Shown here piece after piece: positions 1-7,019 of a DNA stretch of 47,242 nt (position 1 is the first letter of the stretch; each line of letters opens with the position of its first letter). The stretch is from Syntrophorhabdaceae bacterium PtaU1.Bin034. GTDB lineage: Bacteria > Desulfobacterota_G > Syntrophorhabdia > Syntrophorhabdales > WCHB1-27. Made by a program: the position numbers and the translations under genes. The notes below the pieces were generated by a model. That model ran no database searches and was not told the DNA's origin. It was given only the letters and a program-made list of their open reading frames with translations. The stretch lies in contig MVRP01000014.1 of the NCBI GenBank assembly GCA_002067405.1, positions 1-47,242 of the forward strand, in the 5' to 3' direction.

Positions 1-1
1 C

Positions 2-493
2 CTTGGTGCCATGGCATGCCGGAAAGTCGATCTGGATCCGGCGGAGCTTCTCAGGCAGTCGATAGAGTTGTTCAGGGCCGAGTTCCAAGAAAAAGGGGTT
101 GCCCTAACGGTTGATATTCCTCAGGGCTCTCACCTGAGGCTCTCGGCGGACCCGGAACGGCTGCACCAGCTTTTTGCCAACCTCCTCGACAACAGTCTCA
201 AATACACGGAATCCGGGGGCAATCTGGTGGTCCGTCTCGACGGGTCCGGGCGGGGCTCAATAACGGTCGATTTTCAAGACTCCGCTCCCGGTGTCCCCGA
301 GAAAGAGCTCGGACGGCTGTTCGAGCGGCTGTACCGGCTGGAGGCATCCCGAAGCCGCACAACGGGCGGGGCGGGGCTTGGACTGGCAATATGCAAGGGT
401 ATTGTCGAGGCCCATGGCGGGACCATCGAGGCCCTTGCCTCTCCGCTGGGCGGTGTCTGGATAAGGGTCATCATACCGACGAAGGAAGGCTGA
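2..493 (+). CDS. baeS: BaeS-like sensor histidine kinase, C-terminal part (cut by window edge)
   Basis: The frame is open from base 2, so the gene begins upstream; the ATG at 11 is internal. The visible 164 codons are the catalytic ATPase domain of a membrane sensor kinase: an N-box (ANLLDNSLKYT), a G1-like SAPGVP in which the usual D-N-G is altered, an F-box-like RLFERLYR and a G2 glycine loop (GAGLGLAICKGIVEAHGG). This end would bind ATP and phosphorylate the dimerisation-domain histidine that lies outside the window. The downstream regulator starts 5 bases after the stop and is close to BaeR, which supports the BaeS assignment for an envelope-stress type pair. The sensor part is not visible, so the signal is unknown. 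Confidence 0.85.
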   Translation, partial: LGAMACRKVDLDPAELLRQSIELFRAEFQEKGVALTVDIPQGSHLRLSADPERLHQLFANLLDNSLKYTESGGNLVVRLDGSGRGSITVDFQDSAPGVPEKELGRLFERLYRLEASRSRTTGGAGLGLAICKGIVEAHGGTIEALASPLGGVWIRVIIPTKEG

Positions 494-498
494 AGGTT

Positions 499-1191
499 AT
501 GGCTGAGAAGATTCTCATCGTTGAAGATGAGCAAAAACTGGCATATCTCCTGAGAGATTATCTGACACAAGCCGGGTTTGAACCTGCCTGTCTTGCCGAC
601 GGCAGGGATGTTGTTCCCTGGGTGAAAGAGAACAAGCCCCACCTTATTCTGCTGGACTGGATGCTGCCCGGCAAGGACGGACTTGAGATTTGTAAAGAAA
701 TCAGGATATTCTCGACCGTGCCGATCATCATGGTGACAGCCCGCGTGGAGGAGATCGACCGCCTCCTGGGGCTGGAGCTTGGGGCTGATGACTACGTGTG
801 CAAGCCCTTCAGCCCGAGAGAAGTGGTGGCGCGTGTCAGGGCCGTGTTACGACGGACAGGCGCAGGAGCTACCGTTCATGACAGGCAGCTTCGCCTTGAC
901 GAATCCCGTTATCTCGCGACGTTGAACGGCCATGATCTGGAACTGACTGCGGTAGAGTTCAAGCTGTTGAGCTTTCTGTCGGCCAACCCCGGCCGGGTCT
1001 ACGGCCGCCTGCAGCTCATGGACCGGATTTATCCCGACCGGCGCGTTGTGAGCGACCGGACTATCGACAGTCATATCAAGAAGCTGCGCAAAAGAATCTC
1101 GGCCGTTGCCCCCGATGTGGAGCTCATCCATTCGATCTATGGCGTCGGGTACAAGTACGAGGAGACGGACCGGGAATCGGGGGATGAATAG
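499..1191 (+). CDS. baeR: BaeR-like OmpR-family response regulator
   Basis: This 230-aa protein has a receiver domain (about residues 1-120) with the acidic pair in VEDE, the phospho-acceptor Asp in LLDWMLPG and the conserved Lys in DYVCKPFSPREVV. A C-terminal winged helix follows (about 130-225), with the typical RTIDSHIKKLR recognition helix and an IYGVGYKYE end. The stretch from EEIDRLLGLELGADDY through PFSPREVVARV closely resembles BaeR. The ATG at 499 was chosen because it starts directly at the receiver and lies 5 bases after the kinase stop; the frame is open further upstream, but that part reads as antisense-like noise. In known systems BaeR turns on envelope-stress and efflux genes. 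No target operator is recognisable here. Confidence 0.9.
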   Translation: MAEKILIVEDEQKLAYLLRDYLTQAGFEPACLADGRDVVPWVKENKPHLILLDWMLPGKDGLEICKEIRIFSTVPIIMVTARVEEIDRLLGLELGADDYVCKPFSPREVVARVRAVLRRTGAGATVHDRQLRLDESRYLATLNGHDLELTAVEFKLLSFLSANPGRVYGRLQLMDRIYPDRRVVSDRTIDSHIKKLRKRISAVAPDVELIHSIYGVGYKYEETDRESGDE

Positions 1192-1244
1192 GCGGGACCT
1201 TCTTGAGACGGCATACGTGTAAGTGACCCGATCTGGGGCTATTC

Positions 1245-1331
1245 TCATAAAATCCCTACGCCGTTGGCATTGGTCGGAAACCGGGGCAGGTCCCAGTTAT
1301 CTCTCTTGATCTCGCCCTCGAAGCACATCAT
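1245..1331 (-). CDS. Possible 28-aa micro-ORF or gene remnant
   Basis: Read on the minus strand this gives a 28-aa peptide starting MMCFEGEIKRDNW and ending NANGVGIL. The same frame stays open back to 1391, and its amino-acid mix (Trp, Pro, Asn, charged residues) looks more like a real protein than the surrounding frames. There is no clear ribosome-binding site. It may be a remnant of a longer gene, a small peptide, or chance. Confidence 0.15.
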   Translation of the reverse strand: MMCFEGEIKRDNWDLPRFPTNANGVGIL

Positions 1332-1714
1332 GCGATAAACCGTCGGCTGCAGTGCCGGTGTGTTTGTAGTGACCGGCCAATTCGGCTCGCATTAATCGCT
1401 TGCCCGCAAATTCGCTTTTATTCATCCAGGCAACAATCAGGGCCATGAAAAATAATCCATGGGTCGCATACCGCCGACCTGTCTTCCGCGTCCGTCACCA
1501 CGACAAAAGAGCACAGCCTGTGACATATTTGTCCATGCCGGGAATCAGCCTATGCGGCAAAGGAAATATGCTCATAAACCTGGAGCGAGGGGTGGACGCA
1601 TATGTCCTTGTTTAGAACCATCGTACTATCGATCATTGCCGGCCTGTTATAGAAGCATTCGTCATTACACATGAAATCGAATAATCGTGACGGCCGGCGA
1701 CAGGTAGGGGGAAG

Positions 1715-1730
1715 CGGCATGAAGATTGCT
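1715..1730 (+). promoter_or_regulatory. Candidate sigma-54 (-24/-12) promoter for the eCIS locus
   Basis: The sequence CGGCATGAAGATTGCT fits the consensus TGGCAC-N5-TTGCW with correct spacing: GG at 1716-1717 and GC at 1728-1729. Two consensus positions differ (C for T at the first base, T for C at the sixth). It closely resembles the better match at 38020-38035. Transcription would begin near 1741, which leaves almost no leader before the ATG at 1744. That is a weak point unless the first gene is leaderless or starts elsewhere. Confidence 0.5.
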
Positions 1731-1743
1731 TTATGAGCCCCCG

Positions 1744-2073
1744 ATGGCACAACAACCGCGTTTGGGGCATGAACCGGATAAAGAGGCCTGCCTTGTTCAG
1801 AGTCTTGCCCGGAAAATCCTTTTATACCTGATAGATCACCCTGATGCCGAAGACAGCCTGGAGGGAATAGTCGGATGGTGGCTTCTCGAACAGGAGATCA
1901 GGACGCAGGAAAACAGGGTCAGGGAGGCAGTCAGGATGCTGAAAGACAGGAATCTCATTATTGAATCTTCCGGCAGAGGGGCAGAGGTGCGGTACAGGGC
2001 CAACTGGGACAGGAAAGAGAAGATCATGGTTCTCCTTGACGATAGCTTCGGCGAACGGAACATGCAGGGCTGA
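1744..2073 (+). CDS. Small eCIS-linked protein, probable winged-helix fold
   Basis: This 109-aa protein has a helix-rich N-terminal part (LARKILLYLIDHP), a second helix pair (ENRVREAVRMLKDRNLI) and a strand-like tail (GAEVRYRANWD). The order of helices followed by a two-strand wing suggests a small winged-helix DNA- or protein-binding fold, but no family is recognised. The frame can also begin at TTG 1726; I chose ATG 1744 because 1726 lies inside the candidate sigma-54 promoter. Neither start has a good ribosome-binding site. A hairpin with a T-run follows the gene, so it may be a separate unit from the structural operon. It could regulate the locus or be a minor structural protein. Confidence 0.65.
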   Translation: MAQQPRLGHEPDKEACLVQSLARKILLYLIDHPDAEDSLEGIVGWWLLEQEIRTQENRVREAVRMLKDRNLIIESSGRGAEVRYRANWDRKEKIMVLLDDSFGERNMQG

Positions 2074-2096
2074 CGACGCACGGAAGGGGACACCGG

Positions 2097-2120
2097 AAAA
2101 CGGGGATTCGCCGTTTTTTT
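2097..2120 (+). terminator. Intrinsic terminator-like hairpin before the eCIS structural genes
   Basis: AAAACGG (2097-2103) pairs with CCGTTTT (2111-2117) around a 7-base loop, and the T-run continues to 2120 (seven T in total). It sits 24 bases after the small gene and 35 bases before the DUF4255 gene. It could end the first transcript or act as an attenuator that limits entry into the structural operon. The stem has only three G-C pairs. Confidence 0.55.
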
Positions 2121-2154
2121 GAAAAAGATACCGGTAAGGATGCAAGGATAAGGT

Positions 2155-2733
2155 TTGATCGATAAGGCTTTCGATTTTTTGAAGAAAGAGATTTACGGCT
2201 ATCTGTCAAAGATCCCGGAACTCAACATAAAGAACGACAGCGTCATAAAGGTCTCTTCCCTGCTCAAGCTCGGAGGCGAGACCGAGCTTCCCGCCAATGT
2301 GATCGGCCTGACCCTCGTCAACGTTGAAGAAGAAAGAACGGTCAAAGCGCAGACCGTGGCGCTCATCGACAGCGATGGCCGCGTTTCCCACGTCAACCCG
2401 GAGATCAAGCTCAATCTTTACCTGCTCGTCACGTCCAATTTTGCCAATTATCCGACCGCCCTTGAGCACCTTTCAGCGGTTATCCGTTTTTTTCAGTCCA
2501 AGAATGTCTTCTATTCCCAGAACTCACCTACCCTGCCCCAATCGATCGGAAAGCTTGTGGCTGAGCTCTACACCATAAACTTCGAGCAGCAAAACCACCT
2601 CTGGGGAAGCCTCGGCGCAAAGTACGTCCCCTCGGTCATCTACCGGGTCCGGCTCCTGATAATCCAGGAAGGCCTGAAGACGGACGAGCAGGCACCCACC
2701 GCGGCCATCGGTCTCACTTCCAAGGGGGTATAG
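2155..2733 (+). CDS. DUF4255 family protein, eCIS cap/terminator (Pvc16-like)
   Basis: This 192-aa protein has the typical beginning of DUF4255 proteins: a short helix, then NIKNDSVIKVSSLLKL, then strands such as VIGLTLVNVEEERTV and LNLYLLVTSNFANYPTALEHLSAVIRFFQSKNVF. In PVC and Afp particles the DUF4255 protein caps the distal end of tube and sheath and ends their growth. The start is TTG at 2155, preceded by an AAGGATAAGG Shine-Dalgarno region; no ATG fits as well. It is the first gene of the structural run, 5 bases before the next start. In PVC the cap gene lies at the far end of the cluster, so its place here differs. It acts in the cytoplasm during assembly. Confidence 0.88.
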   Translation: MIDKAFDFLKKEIYGYLSKIPELNIKNDSVIKVSSLLKLGGETELPANVIGLTLVNVEEERTVKAQTVALIDSDGRVSHVNPEIKLNLYLLVTSNFANYPTALEHLSAVIRFFQSKNVFYSQNSPTLPQSIGKLVAELYTINFEQQNHLWGSLGAKYVPSVIYRVRLLIIQEGLKTDEQAPTAAIGLTSKGV

Positions 2734-2738
2734 GAAAG

Positions 2739-3818
2739 GTGGGCCTGCACTACGAAACCCTTTTTGAGGTCGAAACGATTCATACCTATTTCGGCCCTCA
2801 CCCTTCAGCAGAATTCGAGATCGAGCCGACACCCGCGTGTGCTGTTGTGCTTCTGGACCATGGCCTCCTTTTCAGAAAAACAGCCTACGGTTTTTGCGTC
2901 CTCTATGAATGTACGACCGACGGAACAGGCGCCGCGATTCCCCGCCGGCCCCTCTCGGACGGCCCCCGCTTCTCGTTCTCGGTCAGGGCAAAGAACGCCT
3001 ATCTCGTCAGTTTCTCGGCCCTGCCGCTTTCCGGGCCGGAAAAAGGCATTTTCAGCCTTACCAACCTGACCGGCAATCTCCGTGACGGTACGTATCTCCT
3101 GGCCGCCGACACGACGACCCCTTATGTGACCGGCAACGATCTCGTCGAGTTGCGGTCAATGAGCTTTCAGTACGGCGTCGGCGGTGACGGCCGCGCTCAC
3201 ACGATCAGGGTCATGGAAGGGACCGGACACGTCGCCTCAGAGGCAACAATCGGTCCTTCAGCCCATCCCGTTGGATATAACGTGAATCTCATCAATCGCA
3301 AAACCGGACAATACACAATCGAAGTCGACGACACTGAGGAGCTGCGCTTTTACGCGGATGATTTCCTTTTCCGTCAAAGACCGTTCGCGGTTATCGACAT
3401 ATTCCTCGGACCCGAAGCCCCTCCCGGGTTTTCTCCGGTCAATCCGGACGGTAGGGCCACAAAAAAGCGATACACCGTCATGATCGGCAGGCGAAACCTT
3501 TTCTGGCGATATCTGGTGGCGCTCAAATACCGGACAGGGGTCGGCCCCGAGACAATGTCGATCACCCATCCCGACCCTGCGGTCTCCTTTGCACGGGGTG
3601 AAACAAGACAGGCACCGGACGGCACGACAATCGTGCCTTTTGTATCGGGCAGCGAGCTTCCCCTTCAGTCACAAGCGATTCCGGGCATAACGCTGCAGAA
3701 AAACGGTAATGGCAGCGGCTCATTTTCAGTGGAGAACCTTCCCAATGCATCGTACGAGAACGTGGTTCCCGATCCTGAGACAGGGAGGGTCTATTCGGAT
3801 GTGTATGTGTATATCTGA
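2739..3818 (+). CDS. Uncharacterised 359-aa eCIS-linked protein
   Basis: The function is not recognised. The protein is rich in predicted strands and turns, has no signal peptide and no membrane segment, and begins GLHYETLFEVETIHTYF followed by a strand-rich region (AVVLLDHGLLFRKTAYGFCVLY). Proteins with a similar beginning occur, as I recall, next to DUF4255 and sheath genes in other eCIS loci, mainly in Bacteroidota, so it is probably a conserved accessory structural part. The start is GTG at 2739, 5 bases after the previous stop. An Ig-like repeat feel in the C-terminal third (GSGSFSVENLPNASYENVV) would suit a particle-surface or cap-associated protein. A 90-base gap then separates it from the sheath gene. 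Confidence 0.75.
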   Translation: MGLHYETLFEVETIHTYFGPHPSAEFEIEPTPACAVVLLDHGLLFRKTAYGFCVLYECTTDGTGAAIPRRPLSDGPRFSFSVRAKNAYLVSFSALPLSGPEKGIFSLTNLTGNLRDGTYLLAADTTTPYVTGNDLVELRSMSFQYGVGGDGRAHTIRVMEGTGHVASEATIGPSAHPVGYNVNLINRKTGQYTIEVDDTEELRFYADDFLFRQRPFAVIDIFLGPEAPPGFSPVNPDGRATKKRYTVMIGRRNLFWRYLVALKYRTGVGPETMSITHPDPAVSFARGETRQAPDGTTIVPFVSGSELPLQSQAIPGITLQKNGNGSGSFSVENLPNASYENVVPDPETGRVYSDVYVYI

Positions 3819-3908
3819 TGCCGTTACAGGCTTGAAAACGATGAACGATCAACATTTCCAAGAAGACAAGTGTTTAGAGTACCTATCTAACCCAAAGGAG
3901 GATTGAGC

Positions 3909-5882
3909 ATGACTACGTACAGGACGCCCGGGGTCTACGTGCAGGAGATATCCCTCTTCCCGCCCTCTGTGGCGGAAGTGGAAACGGCGATACCGGCATT
4001 TATCGGTTATACGGAGAAAGCGGACCTGCTCGGCCCCGACGACCTCAGGAACGTACCCACCATGGTGACGTCGCTCCTCGAGTATCAGCAACTCTTCGGG
4101 GGAGCGCCGCCAGTGGAGGTCAACGAGATCGTTCTCGATGAGAACAACGCCGTTAAGTCGTACAAGGTAGATGCCACGTTCTACCTGTATGACAGCCTGC
4201 GGCTCTTTTTTCAGAACGGCGGCGGCAAGTGCTACATCATCTCGGTCGGGTCATACAAGGACACCCCTTCAAAGAACCATTTTCTCGATGCTGGCAAGGG
4301 GCTTGACGCCCTGAAAAAGAAGGACGAGCCGACCCTCATACTCTTCCCCGACGCGGTCCTCTTCGATGACGGCGGCCTCTACGAAATTCAGAAGCAGGCC
4401 CTTACCCAGTGCAACGACCTCCAGGACCGCTTCACCATTATGGACCTTCTCGAATCGAAATCCGCCGACCCCACCTACGGCTGGAAAAAGGGGTATGAGG
4501 ATTTCAGGGACAATGTCGGCATCAATTACCTGAAGTACGGCGCTGCCTACACCCCGTGGCTCAGATCCAACCTGGGCATTGACATTAGTTATCGCGATAT
4601 CAAAGGCAAGGTCACGAGGGGCGGCCAGGTGGTCGGCCTCGATTCGGACTCGCTCACCAAAAACGCCCAGGCAAAAGCCACGGTGACCGATCTCAATAAC
4701 GCTATCGACGATGTGGACCGGGTAGAAAACGACCTCATTACCCTTCGGGGCTCCCAGAGCACCCTCGGCACAAAATACCAGAGCCTCCTCGATGACTTCA
4801 GGGGAAATACCAACGTCACCACTTTCAAAGCCCTGTTCAACTACATCTACAGCCTCGCCACAACCGCCGATGCCTGGGTGGCCGGGCCGGGCACCCTCAA
4901 GGGAGGGCTCCTCAAAACAGATATCAAGAACCTCATAACGAACTCCATGAGCGGCTCCATGACGGCACTCATCGGCTACGACAAAGGCGCCGGCACTGCC
5001 CTCACCGGCGGTGTCACCTTCGACCTCTACAAAACCAAGACCGTTGCGGCGACCGAATGGGGGACCATTTTCGCCGAGGCAACCTCGCCTGCAGCCGATA
5101 CCACCATCTTTACAGGGACCACGAATGTGGAGAAGATGAGAGCTGCCGAGTCTTCCGTCTCGCAAATATTCAGCCAGATGAGCGCCGCCTTCGCAAGCAT
5201 CTACCAGTCGGCAAATACCTACGAACAACAGTTCGAAGACTCCCTTCTCTCCTCCCATGCGGTTTTCAAGAACCTGATCGCCAAGCTCTCCGCTGCCATG
5301 ACCGTCCTTCCGCCGAGCGGCGCAGTGGCCGGTGTCTACGCGGCAGTCGATGCGAACAGAGGAGTCTGGAAGGCCCCGGCAAACGTCAGCCTCGCAGCCG
5401 TTTCCGGGGTGACGGAATTCATCGACGACAAGGAACAGGAAGAGCTGAACATCGATGTGACCGCCGGAAAATCGATCAATGCCATTCGCCCTTTCACCGG
5501 GAAAGGAGTGCTCGTGTGGGGCGCACGGACGCTTGCGGGAAATGATAACGAATGGCGGTACGTGCCTGTCCGCCGTTTCTTCAACATGGTCGAGGAATCG
5601 ATCAAGAAATCGACCGCCTGGGCTGTTTTCGAGCCGAATGACGCCAACACGTGGATCAAGGTCAAGTCCATGATCGAGAACTATCTGATCCAGAAATGGC
5701 GGGACGGCGCGCTCGTGGGCGCGAAGGCCGACGATGCCTTTTTCGTGAAGGTAGGCCTCGGCGTGACCATGACCGCCCAAGACATTCTTGAAGGGCGCAT
5801 GAATGTGGAGATAGGGATGGCCGTGGTGCGGCCGGCCGAATTCATCATCCTGAAGTTCTCCCACAAGATGCAGAAGTCGTAA
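3909..5882 (+). CDS. Contractile sheath protein with a large internal insertion
   Basis: The protein has 657 aa. Its N-terminus (TTYRTPGVYVQEISLFPPS, then IPAFIGYT) and C-terminus (MVEESIKKSTAWAVFEPND through PAEFIILKFSHKMQ) are standard phage-type and eCIS sheath sequences. Sheath subunits stack around the tube and contract to drive it through the target envelope. The segment between about residues 217 and 465 is helix- and Ala/Thr-rich, and the core resumes at PPSGAVAGVYAAVDANRGVW; this makes the protein longer than Afp or PVC sheaths. Only one sheath gene is present, where PVC and Afp have three. ATG 3909 was chosen over the TTG at 3903 because AAAGGAGG (3894-3901) sits at proper spacing. 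This is among the best ribosome-binding sites of the locus and fits a high-copy part. Confidence 0.95.
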   Translation: MTTYRTPGVYVQEISLFPPSVAEVETAIPAFIGYTEKADLLGPDDLRNVPTMVTSLLEYQQLFGGAPPVEVNEIVLDENNAVKSYKVDATFYLYDSLRLFFQNGGGKCYIISVGSYKDTPSKNHFLDAGKGLDALKKKDEPTLILFPDAVLFDDGGLYEIQKQALTQCNDLQDRFTIMDLLESKSADPTYGWKKGYEDFRDNVGINYLKYGAAYTPWLRSNLGIDISYRDIKGKVTRGGQVVGLDSDSLTKNAQAKATVTDLNNAIDDVDRVENDLITLRGSQSTLGTKYQSLLDDFRGNTNVTTFKALFNYIYSLATTADAWVAGPGTLKGGLLKTDIKNLITNSMSGSMTALIGYDKGAGTALTGGVTFDLYKTKTVAATEWGTIFAEATSPAADTTIFTGTTNVEKMRAAESSVSQIFSQMSAAFASIYQSANTYEQQFEDSLLSSHAVFKNLIAKLSAAMTVLPPSGAVAGVYAAVDANRGVWKAPANVSLAAVSGVTEFIDDKEQEELNIDVTAGKSINAIRPFTGKGVLVWGARTLAGNDNEWRYVPVRRFFNMVEESIKKSTAWAVFEPNDANTWIKVKSMIENYLIQKWRDGALVGAKADDAFFVKVGLGVTMTAQDILEGRMNVEIGMAVVRPAEFIILKFSHKMQKS

Positions 5883-5958
5883 ACGTCCGTAAACTGAGAG
5901 CACGCGTGAAAAAGCGCAACAAGCTTGACATTATTGTATTCACTTAAAGGAGAAGACA

Positions 5959-6390
5959 ATGGCTGATTATCCTTTACCAGTATTTCATTTTCAGGTCCAA
6001 TGGGGCGGAAAGAACCTCGGGTTCGCCGAAGTATCGGGCCTCAACATGGAGAAGCAGGTCATCGAGTATCGCGACGGAATGAGCCCGGAGTTCGGTTCCC
6101 TCAAGATGCCCGGCATCCCGAAACACGGCAATATTACCCTCAAGAGAGGGATTCTGCCCGCCGATAACGACTTCTACAATTGGATCAATACCACGAAGCT
6201 CCACAAGGTGGAGAGGCGGGACCTCATCATCAGCCTCCTCAACGAAGAGCACAGCCCGGTCATGACCTGGAAGGCGGTCAGGGCCTTTCCGGTCAAGGTG
6301 GAAGGCCCGGCAATGAAGGCAACAGGCAACGAAGTGGCCATCGAATCCATAGAAATCGCCCATGAAGGGCTGACCATCGAGAACGGATAG
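5959..6390 (+). CDS. Inner tube protein (Pvc1-like, gp19 family)
   Basis: This 143-aa protein belongs to the T4 gp19-like tail tube family: FHFQVQWGGKNLGFAEVSGLN at the start, then EYRDGMSPEF, the ITLKRG strand, and a C-terminal ESIEIAHEGL. Hexameric rings of this protein form the rigid tube inside the sheath. It is preceded by a strong ribosome-binding site (AAAGGAGA, ending seven bases before the ATG), as expected for the most abundant subunit along with the sheath. It lies 76 bases after the sheath gene and is followed after 5 bases by a paralogue. With two tube genes, this one is the likely main tube because it is the shorter and better translated. Confidence 0.95.
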   Translation: MADYPLPVFHFQVQWGGKNLGFAEVSGLNMEKQVIEYRDGMSPEFGSLKMPGIPKHGNITLKRGILPADNDFYNWINTTKLHKVERRDLIISLLNEEHSPVMTWKAVRAFPVKVEGPAMKATGNEVAIESIEIAHEGLTIENG

Positions 6391-6395
6391 CATTC

Positions 6396-6842
6396 ATGGG
6401 AAGCGGTATTGAATATCCGCCTGCGGGCTTTCACTTCAAGGTGGAGTTCCAGGTGAGCAATGTCACGGACGGGGACGCCCGCTTCATGGAAGTGGGCGGC
6501 CTCAGCCGGGAACTGGGTGTGGAAGAATACGCCGAGGGTGGCGAGAACCGGTTTGTCCACCGTCTTCCCCTTCGCGCCAAGTACGGCAACCTCGTGCTGA
6601 AGCGGGGCGTGCTCAAGGATTCGGGTCTTATCGACTGGTTCAGAAACGCCGTGGAAAGCTTCGACTTCGAGCCTGCGGACGTGGTGGTTACCCTGCTCAA
6701 CGAAGAGCACGAGCCGCTCATGGGCTGGTCTTTTGCCAAGGCCTGGCCGGTGAAATGGGCTGTTTCCGATCTGAAGGCCCAGGACAATGCCATCGCCGTG
6801 GAATCGATCGAGCTGGCCTACCAGTACTTCAGGGGAGTGTGA
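6396..6842 (+). CDS. Second tube protein (Pvc5-like, baseplate-proximal)
   Basis: This 148-aa paralogue of the preceding tube protein shares the NLVLKRGVL strand, LLNEEHEPLMGW (LLNEEHSPVMTW in the first copy) and the ending AVESIELAYQY. It differs in its N-terminus (GSGIEYPPAGFHFKVEFQV) and middle. In PVC, Pvc5 makes the tube ring that joins the spike/baseplate to the Pvc1 tube; the position before the DUF5908 and LysM genes matches Pvc5. It has no clear Shine-Dalgarno sequence and lies 5 bases after the first tube gene, so it is probably made in lower amount through coupling. Confidence 0.92.
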   Translation: MGSGIEYPPAGFHFKVEFQVSNVTDGDARFMEVGGLSRELGVEEYAEGGENRFVHRLPLRAKYGNLVLKRGVLKDSGLIDWFRNAVESFDFEPADVVVTLLNEEHEPLMGWSFAKAWPVKWAVSDLKAQDNAIAVESIELAYQYFRGV

Positions 6843-6845
6843 CGC

Positions 6846-7019
6846 ATGCCGGTGGTGATCAACGAGCTGGTTATCAGGGCGGTGGTCGACACCGGCGCAG
6901 GCGGCGGGAACGGCGCGCGGCCCGGGGTGCAGGGTGAGGGCGGCTCGGACAAAGAGTCGATCATCGCGGAGTGCATCGATCAGGTCCTTCAAATCCTGGA
7001 ACAGAAGCGGGAGCGATAG
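6846..7019 (+). CDS. Small DUF5908-type eCIS protein (Pvc6-like)
   Basis: A 57-aa protein that length-limited gene finders can miss. It begins MPVVINELVIRAVVDTG, the typical start of the small eCIS protein between the second tube gene and the LysM gene, then has a Gly-rich linker and a helical end (DQVLQILEQKRER). It starts 3 bases after the tube stop, and its own stop directly abuts the next ATG (TAGATG). In PVC this position is occupied by Pvc6, whose role is not clear; it is found in nearly all loci of this type, which points to a conserved small structural or assembly part. Confidence 0.85.
   Translation: MPVVINELVIRAVVDTGAGGGNGARPGVQGEGGSDKESIIAECIDQVLQILEQKRER

Larger units (their letters stand above)
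1192..1743. other. Intergenic region between baeR and the eCIS locus
   Basis: About 550 bases without a convincing gene. Two overlapping open frames near 1400-1674 have no ribosome-binding site and no protein-like composition. The region holds two GCCGGC palindromes (1638-1643 and 1693-1698, 55 bases apart) and ends in a sigma-54-like promoter at 1715-1730. A short minus-strand frame (1245-1331) has some protein-like character and is listed separately. The region probably carries the regulatory sites of the locus that follows. Confidence 0.5.

Noticed and set aside
4269..5903. Long minus-strand frame of 544 codons opposite the sheath, and similar ones at 6174-7526, 17486-19078, 22711-23994 and 41564-42913
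   Set aside because: These are antisense shadows caused by strong third-position G/C in the real genes. They have no family features or ribosome-binding sites.
5925..5930. TTGACA as a -35 box before the tube gene
   Set aside because: The hexamer is perfect, but no -10 element lies at 15-19 bases; the right place is occupied by the Shine-Dalgarno sequence.
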